A DNA stretch of 64,000 nt from contig NZ_CP109273.1 of NCBI RefSeq assembly GCF_045209745.1, forward strand, positions 2,294,001-2,358,000. The letters run 5' to 3'. The notes beneath the pieces were generated by a model, which ran no database searches, was not told the DNA's origin, and saw nothing but the letters and a program-made list of their open reading frames with translations. This document shows, one piece after another, positions 58,778 through 64,000 of this stretch; position 1 is the stretch's first letter, and the number at the start of each line of letters is the position of its first letter. The translations under genes were made by a program, and so were the position numbers. Source of the stretch: Micromonospora sp045209745. Lineage in GTDB: Bacteria; Actinomycetota; Actinomycetes; Mycobacteriales; Micromonosporaceae.

Positions 58778-60271
58778 GTGACCGTAGCGGCCACACCGGC
58801 ACCCTCGCCCGCCATCGCGGGCGAGCAGTCCGGCGTACGCCTGGCGCGGTCGCGCCGCAACGCCGAGCTGTCCCTGCTGCTGCTCGCGATGGTGCTGGTG
58901 GCCGCGTACGGGGCGACCGTCGAGGCGAATCTGCTGGACACGGTCACCCCGGACTTCTGGATGCCCGCCGCCGCGCTCGGTGCGGTCTTCCTCGGGCTGC
59001 ACCTGGTCATCCGGTTTCTCGCCCCGTTCGCCGACCCGGCGCTGCTGCCGGCGGTGGCCCTGCTCAACGGGCTCGGGGTGGGCTTCCTGCGCCGGATCGA
59101 CCTGGGCGACGCCCCGGTGGCCGACCGGGAGACGCTGGCCATCTTCGCCGGGATCGGGGGGCGCCAGCTTGCGTGGACGCTCGCCTCGGTGATCCTCGCC
59201 GCCGGCCTGCTCGCCCTCATGCGTGACCACCGATCGGTCTCCCGGTACGCGTACACCCTGGGGTTGGCCGGCATCGTGCTGGTGATGCTCCCGGCGGTGC
59301 TGCCGTCGAGCATCTCCGAGATCAACGGCGCGAAGCTGTGGATCCGCGTGGGTGGCTTCTCCATCCAACCGGGTGAGTTCGCCAAGTTGGCGCTGCTGGT
59401 CTTCTTCGCTTACTACCTGGTCCGTAAGCGCGAGGTGCTGTCGCTGGCCAGTCGGCGTTTCCTCGGCATCGACTTCCCGCGCGGGCGCGACCTCGGCCCG
59501 GTGGTCGGGGTCTGGCTGGTCAGCCTCCTGGTGCTCGTCTTCGAGAAGGACCTGGGCACCTCGCTGCTCTACTTCGGCATGTTCGTGGTGACGCTCTACA
59601 TCGCCACCGAACGGGTCAGCTGGCTGCTGATCGGCCTGGTCCTCTTCTTCGGCGGCGCCTACCTCGCCTACGTCCTCGGTTCGACGGTTGGTGGGCCGTT
59701 CGCCAACTTCTACGTGCGGGCGGAGATCTGGCTGGACCCGTTCGCCGACCCGACAAACAAGGGCTACCAACTCGTGCAGGGGCTGCTCGCCCTGGGCACG
59801 GGTGGGCTCTTCGGTGCGGGGCCGGGCGGCGGTCAACCGGACATCCTGCCCGAGGTGCAGAACGACTTCATCTTCGCCGGCATCGGTGAGGAGATCGGCC
59901 TCTTCGGTCTCTCCGCGCTGCTGGTCGTCTATCTGCTCATCGTGGAGCGAGGGCTGCGAGCGGCGCTCGCGGTTCGGGACTCGTTCGGCAAGCTGCTCGC
60001 CGGCGGTCTGGCGTTCACCCTCGGCCTGCAGGTCTTCGTGATCGTCGGCGGGATCAGCGGGCTCATCCCGCTGACCGGTCAGACCACCCCGTTCCTGTCC
60101 GCCGGTGGCTCGTCGCTGATGGCCAACTGGTTGCTCATCGCGGTGCTGCTGCGGGTCTCCGACGGCGCCCGCCGACCGGTGACCGGAGGGGGCGGCGGCA
60201 AGGCGGCCCGTCCCAGCGGTGGCCCGCCCGAGCAACTGCACGGTGCTCCCACGGAGGTGATCAAGCCGTGA
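58778..60271 (+). CDS. rodA: RodA/FtsW/SpoVE SEDS peptidoglycan polymerase
   Basis: 497 residues with about ten membrane helices. SEDS hallmarks: NGAKLWIRVGGFSIQPGEFAK (IQPGEFAK), EKDLGTSLLYFGMFV, DPTNKGYQLVQGLLALGTGGLFGAGPGGG, and QTTPFLSAGGSSLMANW near the end. It polymerises glycan strands from lipid II, in partnership with a class B PBP. The next gene, pbpA, overlaps by 4 nt, as in other actinobacteria. Confidence 0.95.
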   Translation: MTVAATPAPSPAIAGEQSGVRLARSRRNAELSLLLLAMVLVAAYGATVEANLLDTVTPDFWMPAAALGAVFLGLHLVIRFLAPFADPALLPAVALLNGLGVGFLRRIDLGDAPVADRETLAIFAGIGGRQLAWTLASVILAAGLLALMRDHRSVSRYAYTLGLAGIVLVMLPAVLPSSISEINGAKLWIRVGGFSIQPGEFAKLALLVFFAYYLVRKREVLSLASRRFLGIDFPRGRDLGPVVGVWLVSLLVLVFEKDLGTSLLYFGMFVVTLYIATERVSWLLIGLVLFFGGAYLAYVLGSTVGGPFANFYVRAEIWLDPFADPTNKGYQLVQGLLALGTGGLFGAGPGGGQPDILPEVQNDFIFAGIGEEIGLFGLSALLVVYLLIVERGLRAALAVRDSFGKLLAGGLAFTLGLQVFVIVGGISGLIPLTGQTTPFLSAGGSSLMANWLLIAVLLRVSDGARRPVTGGGGGKAARPSGGPPEQLHGAPTEVIKP

Positions 60272-61773
60272 ACGCACCGCTGCGCCGCGTCGGCGTCGTC
60301 GTCATGGTCCTGTTCGGTCTGCTCTTCGCCAACCTCAACTGGATCCAGGCCTACAAGGACGACGAGTACCGCACCAGCGACTACAACGGCCGGGTCCAGG
60401 TTGCCGACTACAAGCGCAAGCGCGGCAACATCGAGGCTGGCGGCACCGCGCTGGCCACCAGCAAGGAAACCACCGGCAGACTGAAGTTCCAGCGCGCCTA
60501 CCCGGGGGGCGCCAAGTACGCCCATGTGCTCGGCTACAAGCCGGTCAACCTCTCCGAAACCGGCATCGAGCGGGTGGAGAACGACTTCCTGGCCGGCACC
60601 AGCGACCAGTTGATCGGCGACCGGTTGAAGGACATGTTCACCGGCGACGACACCGGTGGCGGCAACGTGCTGCTCACGCTCTCCAAGCGGGCTCAGGACG
60701 TGGCGTACGACCAGCTGCGCAACAACCAGGTGGGGGCGAAGAGGGGCGCCGCGATCGCCATCGACCCGAGTACCGGTGCGGTGCAGGCGTTGGTCTCCAT
60801 GCCCAGCTTCGACCCGAGCCCGCTGGCCAGCCACAACGGCAACGAGGCGGCTGCGGCGTTCAACAAGCTCGAACAGGACCCGGACGGTCCGCTGAAGAAC
60901 CGCGCGCTTTCTGAGACGCTGCCGCCGGGCTCCACCTTCAAGATCGTGGTCGCCGCGGCGGCGCTGGAGAACGGCGTCACCAAGTCGACCCAGATCCCGG
61001 CCGGTTCCAGCTGGACCCCGCCCACCTCGGGCACCCCGATCCGCAACGCCGCCGCCTCGATCTGCCCGCAACCGAAGGTCACCCTGCTGGACGCGGTCAC
61101 CGAGTCGTGCAACACCGGCTTCGCCCAGCTCGGCGTGCAGCTTGGCGCCGACACCCTCAAGGAGAAGGCCCGGCAGTTCGGGTTCGAGCAGGAGGACCTC
61201 ACGGTCGGTCAGCTCGGCGAGGACGGTCTGCCCACGGCGGCCAGTCGGACCGGGGACATGCAGAACCCGGATGGCAGCACTGACCCGGCTGCACTGGCCC
61301 AGTCCTCGATCGGCCAGAACAACGTCCGGATGACCCCGCTCCAAGGCGCCATGATCGCCGCCGCGGTCGCCTACGACGGCAAGCAGCAGCGGCCGTACCT
61401 GGTGCGGCAGTTGCTCGCTCCGGACCGCACCACCAGCTACTACACCGCCAAGTCGCGGGAGCTGCGTCAACCGGTCAGCCCGCAGGTCGCCGCCGACCTG
61501 CGCGAGATGATGGTCAGCGTGGTCCAGAACGGCACCGGGCGGAAGGCCGCGATCAGCGGCTACACGGTCGGCGGCAAGACCGGCACCGCCCAGTCCGCCC
61601 CGGACCGGCCCGACCACGGCTGGTTCATCGGCTTCGCGCTGGACAAGAACGACAAGGCGGTCTCCGCGGTCTGCGTGATGCTCGAGCAGGCCGGCCCCGG
61701 TGGCAGCGCCGAGGCGGCCCGGATCGCCGGCCAGATCATGCGGGCCGCCATCACCGACCCCGGGGGTCGCTGA
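60268..61773 (+). CDS. pbpA: Class B penicillin-binding protein PbpA
   Basis: 501 residues, GTG start overlapping rodA. An N-terminal membrane helix (VGVVVMVLFGLLFANLNWIQA) precedes a small dimerization module and a transpeptidase domain with SxxK (PPGSTFK, S222-K225), SxN (ESCNTGF, S280) and KTG (GGKTGTA, K437). It crosslinks peptidoglycan with RodA. No PASTA domain. Downstream pknA begins 2 nt later. Confidence 0.95.
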   Translation: MNAPLRRVGVVVMVLFGLLFANLNWIQAYKDDEYRTSDYNGRVQVADYKRKRGNIEAGGTALATSKETTGRLKFQRAYPGGAKYAHVLGYKPVNLSETGIERVENDFLAGTSDQLIGDRLKDMFTGDDTGGGNVLLTLSKRAQDVAYDQLRNNQVGAKRGAAIAIDPSTGAVQALVSMPSFDPSPLASHNGNEAAAAFNKLEQDPDGPLKNRALSETLPPGSTFKIVVAAAALENGVTKSTQIPAGSSWTPPTSGTPIRNAAASICPQPKVTLLDAVTESCNTGFAQLGVQLGADTLKEKARQFGFEQEDLTVGQLGEDGLPTAASRTGDMQNPDGSTDPAALAQSSIGQNNVRMTPLQGAMIAAAVAYDGKQQRPYLVRQLLAPDRTTSYYTAKSRELRQPVSPQVAADLREMMVSVVQNGTGRKAAISGYTVGGKTGTAQSAPDRPDHGWFIGFALDKNDKAVSAVCVMLEQAGPGGSAEAARIAGQIMRAAITDPGGR

Positions 61774-61774
61774 C

Positions 61775-63183
<1,409 letters not shown>

Positions 63184-63187
<4 letters not shown>

Positions 63188-64000
63188 CAGCGCAGGCCCG
63201 CCTGCTCGGTGGCAGGTACCAGGTCGGCGAGCTGCTCGGCTACGGCGGCATGGCCGAGGTGCACCGCGGTCGCGATCTCCGGCTCGGTCGGGACGTCGCG
63301 ATCAAGATGCTCCGCACCGACCTGGCCCGAGACGCGACGTTCCAGATGCGATTCCGTCGGGAGGCGCAGAACGCCGCCTCGCTCAACCACCCGGCGATCG
63401 TGGCGGTCTACGACACCGGCGAGGAAACCGCGCCGACCGGCGAGACGCTGCCGTTCATCGTGATGGAGTTCGTCAACGGGCGGACCTTGAAGGAGGTTCT
63501 CGGCGCGGAGGGTCGGCTGCAGCCGCGCCGGGCACTGGAGATCTGCGCCGACATGTGCGCGGCACTGGAGTTCAGCCACCGGCACGGCATCATCCACCGG
63601 GACATCAAGCCCGGCAACGTGATGCTCACCCAGACCGGCCAGGTCAAGGTGATGGACTTCGGCATCGCCCGCGCGCTGGCCAGCGGCGCGACCACCATGA
63701 CGCAGACCAGCGCGGTGATCGGCACGGCGCAGTACCTGTCCCCGGAGCAGGCGCGCGGCGAGTCCGTCGACGCGCGCTCGGATGTGTACGCGGGCGGCTG
63801 CGTGCTCTTCGAGCTGGTCTGCGGGCACCCGCCGTTCGTCGGGGACAGCCCGGTCAGCGTCGCTTACCAGCACGTACGGGAGACGCCGCCGACGCCGAGC
63901 GACATCAACCCGGATGTCACCCCCGCTGTCGACGCGATCGTGTTGAAGGCGCTGTCGAAGAACCCGCTCAACCGCTACCAGAGCGCTGGCGAGATGCGTG
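63184..64000 (+). CDS. pknB: Ser/Thr protein kinase PknB, 3' partial
   Basis: The first 272 codons are present; the gene runs off the right edge. Kinase motifs: LLGGRYQVGELLGYGGMAEV, K41 (VAIKML), HRDIKPGNVML (D140), MDFGIARALASGATTMTQT and TAQYLSPEQARGESV. Such kinases normally continue into a transmembrane helix and several PASTA domains; these would lie beyond the window. It starts inside pknA's stop (ATGA). It phosphorylates cell-wall enzymes and FHA proteins of this operon. Confidence 0.95.

Noticed and set aside
57359..60277. 972-residue minus-strand frame opposite pstP and rodA
   Set aside because: No recognisable domain, repetitive Arg/Gly/Glu/Gln composition, and it runs antisense to two clearly conserved genes.

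Overview
The window is high-GC actinobacterial chromosome. Gene content, codon use and family composition suggest Micromonospora or another member of the Micromonosporaceae. The right end carries fhaA-fhaB-pstP-rodA-pbpA-pknA-pknB, which in actinobacteria usually lies near oriC. A parS-like site at 21718-21733 fits that placement. Nothing here fixes the species.

Layout. 1-5305: an accessory block with the C-terminal part of a large SF2 helicase, an SF1 (UvrD-like) helicase fused to a RelE/ParE-like N-terminal domain, and a convergent Mrr-type nuclease. It is a candidate DNA-processing or defence module. 5306-8318: decayed integrative-element material (a wHTH/BTAD fragment, a DUF2637 membrane protein with its overlapping partner, and a truncated tyrosine recombinase). 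8319-12219: an ECF sigma factor with its CU044_5270-type partner, a PIN/Phd toxin-antitoxin pair and two small membrane proteins. 12220-18222: a hydrolase, an MBL-fold protein and a very large CtpI-like P-type ATPase, all on the minus strand. 18512-29264: core and housekeeping genes, including an MFS exporter, an SDR protein, a YbaK-like protein, DsbA/FrnE, SufE, a CBS protein, prolyl-tRNA synthetase, an SGNH hydrolase, a sulfurtransferase and a SigE-family sigma factor with its partner. 29333-32411: a TetR repressor divergent from an FAD monooxygenase, with clear operators between them, and a convergent MFS gene. 32510-39100: an acyl-CoA/leucine-type catabolic cluster (TetR, biotin carboxylase, HMG-CoA lyase, carboxyltransferase, acyl-CoA dehydrogenase) interrupted by a secreted snapalysin. 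39234-49333: a large STAND-like regulator, MarR/YceI, a glutamate-cysteine ligase-like enzyme, membrane proteins and two PASTA proteins. 49959-53646: an XRE/DUF397 pair, small proteins, an FGE-sulfatase-like protein and a truncated P-domain. 53719-55787: a TagA-type glycosyltransferase, a sugar-nucleotide epimerase and tRNA-Leu(CAG). 56022-64000: the cell-wall and Ser/Thr-phosphorylation operon, cut off inside pknB.

How the genes work together. The right-end operon couples elongation peptidoglycan synthesis (RodA polymerase, PbpA transpeptidase) to phospho-signalling (PknA/PknB kinases, PstP phosphatase, FHA readers). The 32.5-39.1 kb cluster would take branched-chain acyl-CoAs to acetyl-CoA and acetoacetate, but it lacks a visible biotin carrier domain and a hydratase. 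The left 8 kb is the accessory part of the window, where an undescribed system is most likely. All family assignments come from reading motifs; no database search was run.
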